A stretch of DNA of 17,143 nt, taken from contig JAIROH010000129.1 of NCBI GenBank assembly GCA_031257595.1, forward strand, positions 1 to 17,143, written 5' to 3'. Below are positions 1 through 7,598 of the stretch, one piece after another (position 1 is the stretch's first letter; the number at the start of each line of letters is the position of its first letter). The stretch is from Treponema sp. GTDB lineage: Bacteria; Spirochaetota; Spirochaetia; Treponematales; Breznakiellaceae. Below the pieces are notes generated by a model that was not told the origin of the DNA, did no database searches, and saw nothing but the letters and a program-made list of their open reading frames with translations. The position numbers were made by a program, and so were the translations under genes.

Positions 1-52
1 GCTAAAAATCAAAAAAAATTACTATGTATAATGATTTTTCTTAAAATAATTG

Positions 53-80
53 TTGACACATACAAAAATTCTTTCATAAT
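53..80 (+). promoter_or_regulatory. Sigma70-type promoter of the mraZ/dcw operon
   Basis: A perfect -35 hexamer TTGACA (53-58) is followed after 16 bases by CATAAT (75-80), a 5/6 match to the -10 consensus. Transcription should start near 86-88, giving a leader of about 37 nt before mraZ. The surrounding 1-124 stretch is far more AT-rich than the genes, as expected of a promoter region. It is the only strong sigma70 promoter I recognise in the window, so it may drive the whole cluster. An upstream TATAAT at 27-32 has no good -35 partner. Confidence 0.8.
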
Positions 81-114
81 GGGTAAAAAGTGGGAAATAC
101 TGGTAAATATACGG
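80..114 (+). promoter_or_regulatory. Candidate MraZ box (phased TGGG-type direct repeats)
   Basis: TGGG occurs at 80-83 and 91-94 and TGGT at 101-104, with a degenerate ACGG at 111-114, so repeat starts are 11, 10 and 10 bases apart. MraZ is known to bind direct repeats of a TGGG core spaced about one helical turn apart just upstream of its own gene, and the AAAGTGGG at 87-94 also resembles the AAAGTG-type repeat described for Mollicutes. The array begins at the last base of the -10 and covers the predicted start of transcription, which would suit autorepression. This is inferred from motif and position only. Confidence 0.7.
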
Positions 115-124
115 ATAAAGTGTT

Positions 125-571
125 ATGGCATTGATGAGCGGAGAATACCCGGTAACCCTTGACGACAAGGGACGTTTGAGTATTCCGGCAAGGTTTAGAG
201 AAGGCATTCCCGACAATATGCTTGTCCTGACCAAGGGGATAGAGCGCTGTATTTGGGCTTTTACCCAGGCCCAGTGGGAACAGTTTTCATCAAAACTCCA
301 GGCCAATATCGCGCCGATGTCGATAAAGAAAGCCGATATGGTCCAGCACCGCTTTCTTTTTTCAACCTACGAGGCTGAAATTGACAAAGCGGGGCGCATC
401 GCCGTTCCGCAAAAACTACGGGATTTTGCCGGTCTTACAAAAGACTGTACGGTTATCAGTAACGGCAGGCGCATTGAACTGTGGGATGTGGAACACTACC
501 GGGCCTACGAACAGGCCAGTGACGAACAGCTTGTGGATGTTTTGGAAGAGATGGACTCTTTCGACGTGTAA
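125..571 (+). CDS. mraZ: Transcriptional regulator MraZ
   Basis: MraZ is a DNA-binding regulator of the dcw cluster that forms ring-shaped oligomers and represses its own operon in species where it has been studied. The 148-residue product has the family's two SpoVT/AbrB-like swapped-hairpin repeats, each with its DxxxR signature: D13-R17 (DDKGR) followed by LSIPARFRE, and D87-R91 (DKAGR) followed by IAVPQKLRD. Length is typical. ATG 125 has only a weak purine stretch (GGATAAAG, 113-120) upstream. ATG 134 is an equally plausible start, because MSGEY there aligns with the usual MraZ N-terminus. It is the first gene of the cluster, directly behind its promoter and candidate operator, and an 82-nt spacer separates it from rsmH. 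Confidence 0.95.
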   Translation: MALMSGEYPVTLDDKGRLSIPARFREGIPDNMLVLTKGIERCIWAFTQAQWEQFSSKLQANIAPMSIKKADMVQHRFLFSTYEAEIDKAGRIAVPQKLRDFAGLTKDCTVISNGRRIELWDVEHYRAYEQASDEQLVDVLEEMDSFDV

Positions 572-653
572 AAACACGGGAAAGAAGAAAAAAGTTTGAC
601 GTGACGGGATGTAAAAAGATCCGGACGGCATAAAAAAGAATTTGGGAGAAAAC

Positions 654-1604
654 GTGGAAGTCCTTCATACTCCGGTTCTTCTGGAGGAAACCATTTCGTA
701 CCTTGCCCCCCGCGGGGACGGAAAACAACTTATGATAGACGCCACGCTCGGCGAAGGCGGCCACAGCGAAGCCTTTCTTGAACGTTTTCCCGGTCTTGCG
801 ATCATAGGGATCGACGCAGATCCGTTTATTCAGGAAAAAGCAAAAAAACGGTTTGAAAAATTCGGCTCAAGGATACGTTTTTATTCAGGCTGGTCGGAAG
901 ACTTTTTTGACGGCTTTCCCGCCGGGCAAAGCCGTCCCAATACGGTGCTGTTTGACCTGGGGATAAGCATGTACCACTACGAACAGTCCGGCCGGGGTTT
1001 CAGCTTTCGGAAAGACGAGTACCTCGACATGCGCATCGACCCAAACCGTGGAAAAACCGCCGCCGGCCTTGTCGCCGCCCTTTCGGAAAAAGATTTTGCC
1101 GATTTATTGTGGAACAACGCCGGGGAACGCTATTCAAGGCGCATCGCCCGTTCCGTGGCGGAAGCCAAACGCAGGGGAGAAGTCACCACTACCGGAGCCC
1201 TTGCCGAATGCGTGAGAACGGCGGTTCCCGCCGCGTACCGCCGCGGCCCCGTTCATCCCGCGACCAAAACCTTCCAGGCCCTGCGTATCGCCGTTAACGG
1301 CGAACTGGAAAAACTTCCCCGTACGCTGGAAAAGGCCCTGGATCTTCTTGAAGAAGGCGGCCGGATCGGCGTTATTAGCTTTCATTCCGCCGAAGACAGG
1401 ATCGTAAAATTTTTCTTCCGGGGTAAAAGCGGGGGCTGTACCTGCCCGCCGTCCGAGCCGATATGTAGATGTGGGGGAAAACCCGTGATTACCGTTCTTA
1501 CCCGCAAGGCGGTTTCCGCCGGCCGGGAAGAAATCCGCCGGAACCCTCCTTCCCGGAGCGCGCGGCTCCGGGTCGCGGAAAAACTGCGTAAGGAAGAAGC
1601 GTGA
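654..1604 (+). CDS. rsmH: 16S rRNA (cytosine(1402)-N(4))-methyltransferase RsmH
   Basis: RsmH (formerly MraW) uses S-adenosylmethionine to methylate N4 of C1402 in the ribosomal P site and almost always follows mraZ. I prefer GTG 654 because GGGAG at 644-648 sits 5 nt before it and the product then starts MEVLHTPVLLEE, the usual family N-terminus. A TTG at 642 would add four residues and would overlap that ribosome binding site. Visible motifs in the 316-residue product are the SAM loop DATLGEGGHS (about 29-38), the acidic GIDAD (about 52-56), LFDLGIS (about 99-105), ALRIAVNGEL (about 209-218) and SFHSAEDRIVK (about 242-252), then a four-cysteine CTCPP...CRCG stretch and RNPPSRSARLR near the end. 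Its stop overlaps the ftsL start. Confidence 0.97.
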   Translation: MEVLHTPVLLEETISYLAPRGDGKQLMIDATLGEGGHSEAFLERFPGLAIIGIDADPFIQEKAKKRFEKFGSRIRFYSGWSEDFFDGFPAGQSRPNTVLFDLGISMYHYEQSGRGFSFRKDEYLDMRIDPNRGKTAAGLVAALSEKDFADLLWNNAGERYSRRIARSVAEAKRRGEVTTTGALAECVRTAVPAAYRRGPVHPATKTFQALRIAVNGELEKLPRTLEKALDLLEEGGRIGVISFHSAEDRIVKFFFRGKSGGCTCPPSEPICRCGGKPVITVLTRKAVSAGREEIRRNPPSRSARLRVAEKLRKEEA

Positions 1605-1882
1605 AAAAAATCTTCTTTTATTTTATGGTACTTTCAATTCCCCTGCTGCTCGGCCTTGCCGCGCGGCAGTCCGCCCGTTACGGCGATCTGGAACGGGAAC
1701 TGGGGCGGCTTGAAAAGACCCAGCAGGAATGGGTAGAAAACAACAAGCGGCTTATCGCCGGTATTTCCCTGCTTTCTTCGCCGGACAGGATAGAGCATAT
1801 TGCCCGTGACGAACTGGGCATGGAAAAAAAGCGGCCCGAAGAAGTGCTTTTGATCCACATAACGGGGAACGGAAGAGAATGA
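1601..1882 (+). CDS. ftsL: Cell division protein FtsL
   Basis: This is a 93-residue single-pass membrane protein with a cytoplasmic MKK start, one hydrophobic segment (about 4-21) and then a charged, probably coiled-coil periplasmic stretch (about 28-60). The C-terminal part reads LSSPDRIEHIARDELGM, the conserved end of FtsL/DivIC-type proteins, which join FtsQ and FtsB in the complex that activates septal wall synthesis. The GTG start overlaps the rsmH stop by 4 nt (GTGA) and has AAGGAAG at about 1590-1596 as ribosome binding site. Its place between rsmH and the mur genes is the classical ftsL position. Normally ftsI follows here; instead murF overlaps its end. Such short proteins diverge fast, so the call rests on position plus the C-terminal motif. 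Confidence 0.88.
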   Translation: MKKIFFYFMVLSIPLLLGLAARQSARYGDLERELGRLEKTQQEWVENNKRLIAGISLLSSPDRIEHIARDELGMEKKRPEEVLLIHITGNGRE

Positions 1883-3294
1883 GGACTCCCCCGCTGATGG
1901 CTTACCGGGACGCCGCCGAAGCGCTCGCCGCGTCCGGGCTCCGGGGGGAACTTGTTCCCAACGGCGTTTCGGGCGGCTTTTCTTCGGTTGTCGTCGACTC
2001 CCGCAAGGCCGGGCCGGGCGCCCTCTTTGTGGCCCTTAAAGGGGAAAAGAGCGACGGCCACCGCCATATCGCCGGGGCTTTCCGGCGGGGCGCGGCGGCG
2101 GCTCTGGTCAGCGGGCGGGGCATGGCGGAAGCCGGTTTCCGTTCCGAAGAGGCCGGGCCGGACAGGGTTCTTGTCGTTTCGGACGAAACCCTTGCCGCGT
2201 TCCATTGCCTTGCCGCCGCGTACCTCGACAGGTTCCCCGGCCTCTTCCGCATAGGCATTACCGGCTCCACGGGAAAAACCACCACCAAAGAAATCGCCGC
2301 CGCGATGATAGGCAATGAAAAAACGGTGATCACCAACCAGGGGAACCTCAATTCGGAAACCGGGCTTCCCCTTTCTGTTTTCTCGGTGCGGGACAGCCAT
2401 CAGGCGGGGATCTTTGAGGCGGGCATGAACGTCAAGGGAGAGATTGGATCTCTTGCCGCCGTTCTCCGGCCGGCTCTGGCCCTGGTTACCAACATAGGGC
2501 CCGCCCATATCGGAATTTTCGGCAGTTTGGACGCGATAGCGTCGGAAAAAAAGCAAATTTTTTCCCGTTTTACGGGAAACGAAACGGCCCTTGTTCCCGA
2601 AGACGATCCGTTCGCGGATTTTTTGTCCGAGGGCGTAAAGGGTAATACGGTCCGCTACGGACGGCGGAGCCTTGAGGCAAAAGGGGTTCTTGGAGCAATC
2701 CGGGACCGGGGACTTGCGGGGACGGAAATTGTATGGGAGGGGATCCCCGCGGTCTTCGGTCTTCCCGGAAAACACAACGTAAAAAACGCGATTGCCGCGG
2801 CGGCCATTGCCCGCGAACTTGGCGTAAGCGGAGAATCCATCCGCGGGGGCCTCGCGTCGGTAAAGCCGCTTTTCGGCCGCGGGGAGATATTCAGCGGAAA
2901 AACCACGGTAATTCGGGATTGCTATAACGCCAATCCGGTTTCCGCCGCGGAAGCCCTTGACTTCTGCGACGGCGTACAATGGCCGGGCAGGAAAATCTAC
3001 ATTATCGGGGCAATGCTGGAACTCGGTTCGTATTCGGAAAAAGCCCACGCGGAACTTGGGGAACGGATCGCCGCCTCAAGCTGCGACATGGCGTTTTTCT
3101 ACGGAAAAGAAACTCTCCCCGCCGTGGAGGTACTTTTGGGGAAAAAGCTTCCCCATCGTTATACCGATGACATGGGCGAACTGAAAAAAGCCGTGTCGGC
3201 GTTTGTAGGGCCCGGCGATCTGGTACTGCTTAAAGGATCCAGGGGATGCGCCCTGGAAGAACTCAGCGATATTGTTTCAATGAAGGGGAATTAA
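1879..3294 (+). CDS. murF: UDP-N-acetylmuramoyl-tripeptide--D-alanyl-D-alanine ligase MurF
   Basis: MurF adds D-Ala-D-Ala to UDP-MurNAc-tripeptide using ATP, completing the cytoplasmic pentapeptide precursor. The 471-residue product shows the three Mur ligase domains. The N-terminal substrate domain contains VVDSRKAGPGALFVALKG (about 38-55). The central ATPase domain has the P-loop GSTGKTT (129-135), TNQGNLNSETGLPL and EAGMNVKGEIG. The C-terminal domain has RDCYNANPVSAAEALDF and LELGSYSEKAHAELG. The YNANP signature and GxLN-type motif separate MurF from MurC, MurD and MurE. The ATG start overlaps the ftsL stop (ATGA) and is preceded by GGAACGGAAGAGA. No murE sits next to it, so the preceding ligase step must be encoded elsewhere. 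Confidence 0.97.
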   Translation: MRTPPLMAYRDAAEALAASGLRGELVPNGVSGGFSSVVVDSRKAGPGALFVALKGEKSDGHRHIAGAFRRGAAAALVSGRGMAEAGFRSEEAGPDRVLVVSDETLAAFHCLAAAYLDRFPGLFRIGITGSTGKTTTKEIAAAMIGNEKTVITNQGNLNSETGLPLSVFSVRDSHQAGIFEAGMNVKGEIGSLAAVLRPALALVTNIGPAHIGIFGSLDAIASEKKQIFSRFTGNETALVPEDDPFADFLSEGVKGNTVRYGRRSLEAKGVLGAIRDRGLAGTEIVWEGIPAVFGLPGKHNVKNAIAAAAIARELGVSGESIRGGLASVKPLFGRGEIFSGKTTVIRDCYNANPVSAAEALDFCDGVQWPGRKIYIIGAMLELGSYSEKAHAELGERIAASSCDMAFFYGKETLPAVEVLLGKKLPHRYTDDMGELKKAVSAFVGPGDLVLLKGSRGCALEELSDIVSMKGN

Positions 3295-3297
3295 GGG

Positions 3298-4377
3298 ATG
3301 TTACTGGAATTTCTTTATCCGCTGGTACGTTATTTTACCCCGTTCAACGTATTCCAGTACCTGACTTTCCGGAGCGCGTACGCCGCCCTGACGACGCTTC
3401 TTGTGTGCTACCTTTTCGGCCCCTCAATCATAGAGGCCCTTCGCCGGCTCAAGGTCGGGCAGTCGGTGAGGAACGACGGTCCCGCGACACACCTTAAAAA
3501 AACCGGAACCCCCACGATGGGCGGGATCATGATCATCCTTTCGATAACCCTTGCGTCGCTGCTCTGGCAGGACCTTGCGAGTTTTAAAATGTGGATAACC
3601 CTCGGCGCGTTTCTGGTCTTTGGGGCAATAGGCTTTGCCGACGACTACCTCAAGGTGACAAAGAAAAATTCAGACGGTCTTTCGGCTCCGGTTAAATTTA
3701 CGCTCCAGACCATTGCCGCCCTGGCGATCGCCTTTGTCCTTTACTATACCGGCGGCGAAGAGGTAAGCGTCCTCTATATCCCGTTTTTCAAAAATCCGGT
3801 ACTCGATCTGGGTTTCTTCTGGATTCCGTTTGCCGCTCTCCTTTTGGTAGGCGAATCCAACGCGGTAAATCTTACCGACGGTCTTGACGGGCTTGCCACG
3901 GGTCTTTTGATCTGGGTGTTCATTACGCTGGCGATACTTACCTACCTTTCCGGCAGGGCCGATTATTCTTCGTATCTTGGCATTCCCTATATTGAAGGCG
4001 CCGGCGAACTTACCGTTTTTTGTCTTGCCGCGGGCGGGGCCTGTGTGGGGTTTCTGTGGTTCAATTCCCATCCCGCGGAGGTTTTCATGGGCGATGTGGG
4101 AAGCCTTTCTTTGGGAGGGATCATCGCGACGGTTTCGCTTATTATCAAGAAAGAAATTCTTATCCTGATAATCGGGGGCGTTTTTGTGATTGAGGCGGCC
4201 TCGGTTATTTTACAGGTAGGTTACTTTAAACTACGGAAGAGGCGTATTCTGAAAATGGCGCCCCTGCACCACCACTTCGAGCTTTCCGGCTGGGTTGAAA
4301 ACAAGGTTGTCATCCGCTTCTGGATACTCGGGGCTTTGTTCGCGATCATAGCCCTTTCCACCCTGAAGATACAGTAA
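3298..4377 (+). CDS. mraY: Phospho-N-acetylmuramoyl-pentapeptide-transferase MraY
   Basis: MraY is a polytopic inner-membrane enzyme that transfers phospho-MurNAc-pentapeptide from UDP to undecaprenyl phosphate, making lipid I. The 359-residue product has about ten hydrophobic segments and all the family signatures: GTPTMGGIMI (70-79), the Mg-binding DD pair (115-116) in FADDYLK, NLTDGLDGLA (191-200), the catalytic-site D266 in FMGDVGSL, and the HHH triplet (324-326) in MAPLHHHFE. Length matches the family. ATG 3298 lies 3 nt after the murF stop with AAGGGGA at 3283-3289 as ribosome binding site. Its stop overlaps the ftsW start (TAATG). It follows murF directly, so the last cytoplasmic and first membrane steps are co-expressed. 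Confidence 0.98.
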   Translation: MLLEFLYPLVRYFTPFNVFQYLTFRSAYAALTTLLVCYLFGPSIIEALRRLKVGQSVRNDGPATHLKKTGTPTMGGIMIILSITLASLLWQDLASFKMWITLGAFLVFGAIGFADDYLKVTKKNSDGLSAPVKFTLQTIAALAIAFVLYYTGGEEVSVLYIPFFKNPVLDLGFFWIPFAALLLVGESNAVNLTDGLDGLATGLLIWVFITLAILTYLSGRADYSSYLGIPYIEGAGELTVFCLAAGGACVGFLWFNSHPAEVFMGDVGSLSLGGIIATVSLIIKKEILILIIGGVFVIEAASVILQVGYFKLRKRRILKMAPLHHHFELSGWVENKVVIRFWILGALFAIIALSTLKIQ

Positions 4378-5525
4378 TGAATATGCGGCTTGGAATGGAA
4401 CAATCGGGAAAAACCCGCCGGGCGGATCATCTTCTTGTCGCGTCGGTATTTCTTCTTGCCGGCATAGGACTTGTTACCCTGTATTCCTCTTCGTACGCGT
4501 TTTCCGAACGGTTTTTCGGAAACGCCCTGTACTTTATTTCGCGTCAGCTGGTTTTTGCCGGCCTCGGGATTGTTCTGTTTTTCATCGCGTCGCGGATCGA
4601 TCTTGAAGCCCTGAGGAAGTGGATACAGCCCATGGTTATAGCGGCGATGATACTCTGCGTCCTTACCTTTGTTCCCGGTATCGGCGTTATGCGAAACGGC
4701 GCTACCCGCTGGATACACGTCGGGTCTTCCACATACCAGCCGTCGGAGCTGATAAAGCTTGTGCTGCCGTTTTACCTCGCGCATATTTTCGGAAAAAAAC
4801 AGGACAGCCTGGATTCCTTTTCTTCGGGGATGCTGCCCCCGGCGATAGTAACGGCGGTTTTCTTTACCCTTATTTATCTGCAGAACAACTTTTCAACCGC
4901 CGTACTTGTGCTGATCAACGCCCTCGTTGTTTTTTACATGGCCGGTTTCAGGATACGGTTCTTTATCGGCGCGGCCGCGGTCTTTCTGCCCCTGTCGGCG
5001 TACTCCATCCTTACCAGGGATCACAGGCTCAGGCGTTTTATCAGTTTTTTCAGGCCTGAATGGGATCCGCTGGGAGCGGGGTATCAGGTACGTTCGAGTC
5101 TTCTTACGGTAAGTTCCGGCGGATTCTGGGGAAAGGGAATAGGGCAGGGGACGCGGAATATCGCCAGCGTTCCGGAGATCCATTCAGATTTTATTTTTTC
5201 GTCGGTTGCCGAAGAAGCGGGATTTATCGGGGTCTTTCTTGTTTTTGTCCTCTTTGCCGTGTTTGCCTTCACCGCGTACCGGAGCGCCTTCCGGATATCA
5301 AATCCGTTCAGGAGGCTTTTGAGTTTCGGCCTTGCTACCAGTATACTTACCCAGATACTGCTCAATGTCGCGGTTGTCGTCGGGGCTGTTCCCGCCACGG
5401 GCGTTCCGCTGCCGTTTTTTTCAGCGGGCGGATCTTCGCTGGCGACGACGCTGGTTATGGCCGGCATCATCGTCAACAATTCACGATACGGCGGAAGCGC
5501 CGCGGGCGAGGTCTCGCATGTCTAG
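4377..5525 (+). CDS. ftsW: Septal peptidoglycan polymerase FtsW (SEDS family)
   Basis: FtsW is a SEDS-family glycosyltransferase that polymerises lipid II at the septum together with a class B penicillin-binding protein. The 382-residue product has about ten transmembrane segments and the family motifs GATRWIHVGSSTYQPSEL (about 108-125), GKGIGQGTRN (252-261), HSDFIFSSVAEE with D271 aligning with the catalytic aspartate of SEDS enzymes, and PATGVPLPFFSAGGSS (about 339-354). Length and context favour FtsW over RodA. The ATG overlaps the mraY stop by one base and its ribosome binding site is weak, so translation may depend on coupling; in-frame ATGs at 4383 and 4395 are alternatives. The usual partner gene ftsI is not in this cluster. 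Confidence 0.93.
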   Translation: MNMRLGMEQSGKTRRADHLLVASVFLLAGIGLVTLYSSSYAFSERFFGNALYFISRQLVFAGLGIVLFFIASRIDLEALRKWIQPMVIAAMILCVLTFVPGIGVMRNGATRWIHVGSSTYQPSELIKLVLPFYLAHIFGKKQDSLDSFSSGMLPPAIVTAVFFTLIYLQNNFSTAVLVLINALVVFYMAGFRIRFFIGAAAVFLPLSAYSILTRDHRLRRFISFFRPEWDPLGAGYQVRSSLLTVSSGGFWGKGIGQGTRNIASVPEIHSDFIFSSVAEEAGFIGVFLVFVLFAVFAFTAYRSAFRISNPFRRLLSFGLATSILTQILLNVAVVVGAVPATGVPLPFFSAGGSSLATTLVMAGIIVNNSRYGGSAAGEVSHV

Positions 5526-6312
5526 CGTTTATGCCGTCCGGCCCGTATCCCTTAAAGAGCGGATTCTCAAGCACGCCCTTGTGGTTGTGGTCCTTCTCCT
5601 GGGGGCGGAACTGCTCTGGCTTTTCGGGATCCGTCCCTGTATGCCGTTTTCCCGGCTTGAAATACACGGTATTCCCAATCTGGACGATTCGTTCGTCCTC
5701 GCCGCGGCGGGCATCGGGAAGCACAGTTCTTTCATGACGGTAAACCGGAAAGCCGCCGAAGCCGCCCTGATCACTCTCCCGGTGGTTAAGTCCGCCAGGG
5801 TACTCAAACATTTCCCGTCGGGGCTTGAGATCGTCCTTGAGCCGAGAAGGGCGGCGGCGATAGTTTTCGTGGAAAACGGCGGGAGGTTTAAGCCCGCCCT
5901 GATTGACGGAAACGGCACGGTTTTCAGTGTTGACGGGGAAGGTTACGGAAAGACGGCACTGCCGGTTGTTTCCGGCCTTGAACTGGACAGGGCGTTTCCG
6001 GGGATGAAACTGTCCAGGGTTTACGGCAGGATCTTCAGGCAGCTTGAACACATCGCCGATGAATCCCCGGAACTGCTTTCGGCCGTTTCGGAAATAAGGA
6101 TCAACCGGAAGAACTACGATGGATTCGATCTTACGGTCTTTCCCGCCCATACCCCGATTAAGGTCAGGATGGGGCAGGAACTTACGGCGGAAACGATCAA
6201 ATATATGCTGCTGATGCTGGACGTTCTTTCCGTCAGGGCGGAAGAGATCGAAGAGATAGACTTTAGAACGGGAACGGCATCGTATACGATAAAGGAGGCC
6301 TATTCTGGCTAA
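5518..6312 (+). CDS. ftsQ: Cell division protein FtsQ/DivIB (POTRA domain)
   Basis: FtsQ is a bitopic division protein that recruits FtsL and FtsB to the Z-ring. The open frame extends further upstream inside ftsW, but ATG 5518 is the likely start: GAGG at 5508-5511 is 6 nt before it and it overlaps the end of ftsW by 8 nt. The 264-residue product has a short cytoplasmic N-terminus, one transmembrane helix (about 19-38), a POTRA domain (about 43-115, starting FSRLEIHGIPNLDD and ending GLEIVLEPRRAAA), then the FtsQ-type beta domain with LIDGNGTVFSVD and PVVSGLE. Overall sequence is weakly conserved in this family. The call rests on topology, the POTRA domain and position between ftsW and ftsA. 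Confidence 0.9.
   Translation: MSSVYAVRPVSLKERILKHALVVVVLLLGAELLWLFGIRPCMPFSRLEIHGIPNLDDSFVLAAAGIGKHSSFMTVNRKAAEAALITLPVVKSARVLKHFPSGLEIVLEPRRAAAIVFVENGGRFKPALIDGNGTVFSVDGEGYGKTALPVVSGLELDRAFPGMKLSRVYGRIFRQLEHIADESPELLSAVSEIRINRKNYDGFDLTVFPAHTPIKVRMGQELTAETIKYMLLMLDVLSVRAEEIEEIDFRTGTASYTIKEAYSG
6292..6298 (+). promoter_or_regulatory. Strong Shine-Dalgarno that decides the ftsA start
   Basis: AAGGAGG (6292-6298), a near-perfect anti-16S match, lies inside the last codons of ftsQ. No ATG or GTG follows it in the ftsA frame. CTG at 6305 is at ideal distance (6 nt), ATT at 6302 is 3 nt away, and TTG at 6320 is 21 nt away, which is too far. This argues for a non-AUG, probably CTG, start for ftsA. 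Confidence 0.75.
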
Positions 6313-7555
6313 CGATGGATTGGTTGTCGGCCTTGACATAGGTACGACCAAGGTCTGCGCCGTCATCGGCGAACAGAACGAAAACGGGAATCTCGAAATA
6401 ACCGGCGTGGGAACCTGCGCTTCCACCGGCCTGCGTAAAGGCGTGGTGGTCAACATCGAGGCGACCCTCCGTTCGGTCGCGCGGGCCATTGAGGCCGCCG
6501 AGATGATGAGCGGAAGGGAAGTCCACAGCGCGTGGACGGGCATCGGGGGCAGCCACATCGACGGAATCAATTCCAGGGGCGTGGTGGCCGTGACGGGCAA
6601 ATCCAGGGAAACCAGGGAAATTGTCCAGGAAGACATTGCCCGTGTGCTTGAGGCGGCGCGCGCCGTCGTTATCCCGATGGACAGGCAGGTCCTGGAACTC
6701 ATTCCCCAAACCTACATTGTGGACGACCAGAAGGGAATCCGGGATCCTCTGGATATGATAGGAGTCCGCCTTGAAGCGGAAGTTCATATTATTACCTGTT
6801 CGATAACCAGCGCCCAGAACCTTATCAAATGCGTCAACAGAGCCGGTTTTCGGGTAGACGGCCTGGTGCTGCAGTCCCTTGCCGCCGGCCGCGCCGTACT
6901 CACCAAAGAGGAGAAAGAACTGGGAGTAGCCCTGATCGATCTGGGGGGAGGCACCACCGACGTTCTTGTCTACTCCGACGGCGCGCCCTATTCGACGACG
7001 ACGATTCCCGCCGGAGGATCCCAGGTTACAAGCGATATTTCGATTGTGAAAAACATTTCGTTTGAGACCGCGGAAAAGATAAAACTTGAAGCGGGAAGCT
7101 GCTGGGAAGGGGCCTCTTCCGGGGACGACATTATCGTTCAGGGTGTCGGCGGAAGGCCGTCGCTTCCCATTCCCCGGTATCAGATAGAAGAAATCGCCCG
7201 TCCCAGGATGGAAGAGATTTTTTCGCTGGTTAAGGAAAAGCTTGGCAAACTTTCCCTGTCAAGGCCCCTGGGGGGCGGAATCGTGCTTACCGGCGGGGCT
7301 TCGCAGCTGTTGGGAGCGGCGGAACTGGCATCGCATGTCTTCGCCCTTCCCGCCCGGGTCGGTTTTCCGCTTTCCCTGGGCGGCCTTGAGGAAGAGTACC
7401 GGAGTCCGGTTTATTCAACCGCCGTCGGCCTCGCCCTTGAGGGCTTTGAGCGGGAAGGATGGACGCAGGAAAACGCCGGGGACATCCGGGTTCGGGAAAA
7501 GGGAACGCCGCTTTTTGGACGGCTTGCCGAATGGTTAAAAAAGGAATTTTTTTAG
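6305..7555 (+). CDS. ftsA: Cell division protein FtsA (actin-like membrane anchor)
   Basis: FtsA is an actin-fold ATPase that tethers FtsZ filaments to the membrane and recruits later division proteins. Starting from CTG 6305 the product is 416 residues, begins (M)ANDGLVVGLDIGTTKV with the phosphate-1 loop near residue 10, has the SHS2/1C region (AWTGIGGSHIDGINSRG, about 76-92), the phosphate-2 loop ALIDLGGGTTDV (about 209-220) and the adenosine motif IVLTGGASQLLG (about 326-337). It ends in an amphipathic membrane-targeting helix, FGRLAEWLKKEFF. The CTG start is inferred from the ribosome binding site; TTG 6320 is the nearest conventional alternative and would still keep the domain. It overlaps ftsQ by 8 nt. 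The 43-nt gap to ftsZ is the second longest inside the division block. Confidence 0.95.
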   Translation: MANDGLVVGLDIGTTKVCAVIGEQNENGNLEITGVGTCASTGLRKGVVVNIEATLRSVARAIEAAEMMSGREVHSAWTGIGGSHIDGINSRGVVAVTGKSRETREIVQEDIARVLEAARAVVIPMDRQVLELIPQTYIVDDQKGIRDPLDMIGVRLEAEVHIITCSITSAQNLIKCVNRAGFRVDGLVLQSLAAGRAVLTKEEKELGVALIDLGGGTTDVLVYSDGAPYSTTTIPAGGSQVTSDISIVKNISFETAEKIKLEAGSCWEGASSGDDIIVQGVGGRPSLPIPRYQIEEIARPRMEEIFSLVKEKLGKLSLSRPLGGGIVLTGGASQLLGAAELASHVFALPARVGFPLSLGGLEEEYRSPVYSTAVGLALEGFEREGWTQENAGDIRVREKGTPLFGRLAEWLKKEFF

Positions 7556-7598
7556 ATATCAGGTGTTTTGGTAATCAAATAAACAGCGGGAGGGGAGA

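Noticed and set aside
4..39. AAAAATC/GATTTTT inverted repeat (4-10 and 33-39) as a terminator of an upstream gene
   Set aside because: The stem is almost all A:T with a 22-nt loop and no GC-rich core, so it is unlikely to terminate transcription; such repeats arise easily in AT-rich leaders.
572..653. A promoter in the mraZ-rsmH spacer (TTGACG at 596-601)
   Set aside because: No -10-like hexamer lies at 16-18 nt; the nearest candidate, CATAAA (629-634), is 27 nt away. The spacer is adequately explained as leader with the rsmH ribosome binding site.
1678..3048. Long minus-strand open frame (about 456 codons) opposite ftsL and murF
   Set aside because: It is the mirror of a GC-rich, codon-biased murF frame. 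Its translation is Arg/Gly/Pro-rich with no recognisable motif, while murF on the plus strand has all its signatures.
5473..6702. Long minus-strand open frame (about 409 codons) opposite ftsQ and ftsA
   Set aside because: It lies wholly across two well-supported plus-strand genes, lacks motifs and has no plausible ribosome binding site or neighbours on that strand.
7547..7598. Intrinsic terminator between ftsA and ftsZ at the T7 run
   Set aside because: The only stem before the T-run is six A:T pairs that include the T-run itself, far too weak; ftsZ follows with a strong ribosome binding site and no evident new promoter.
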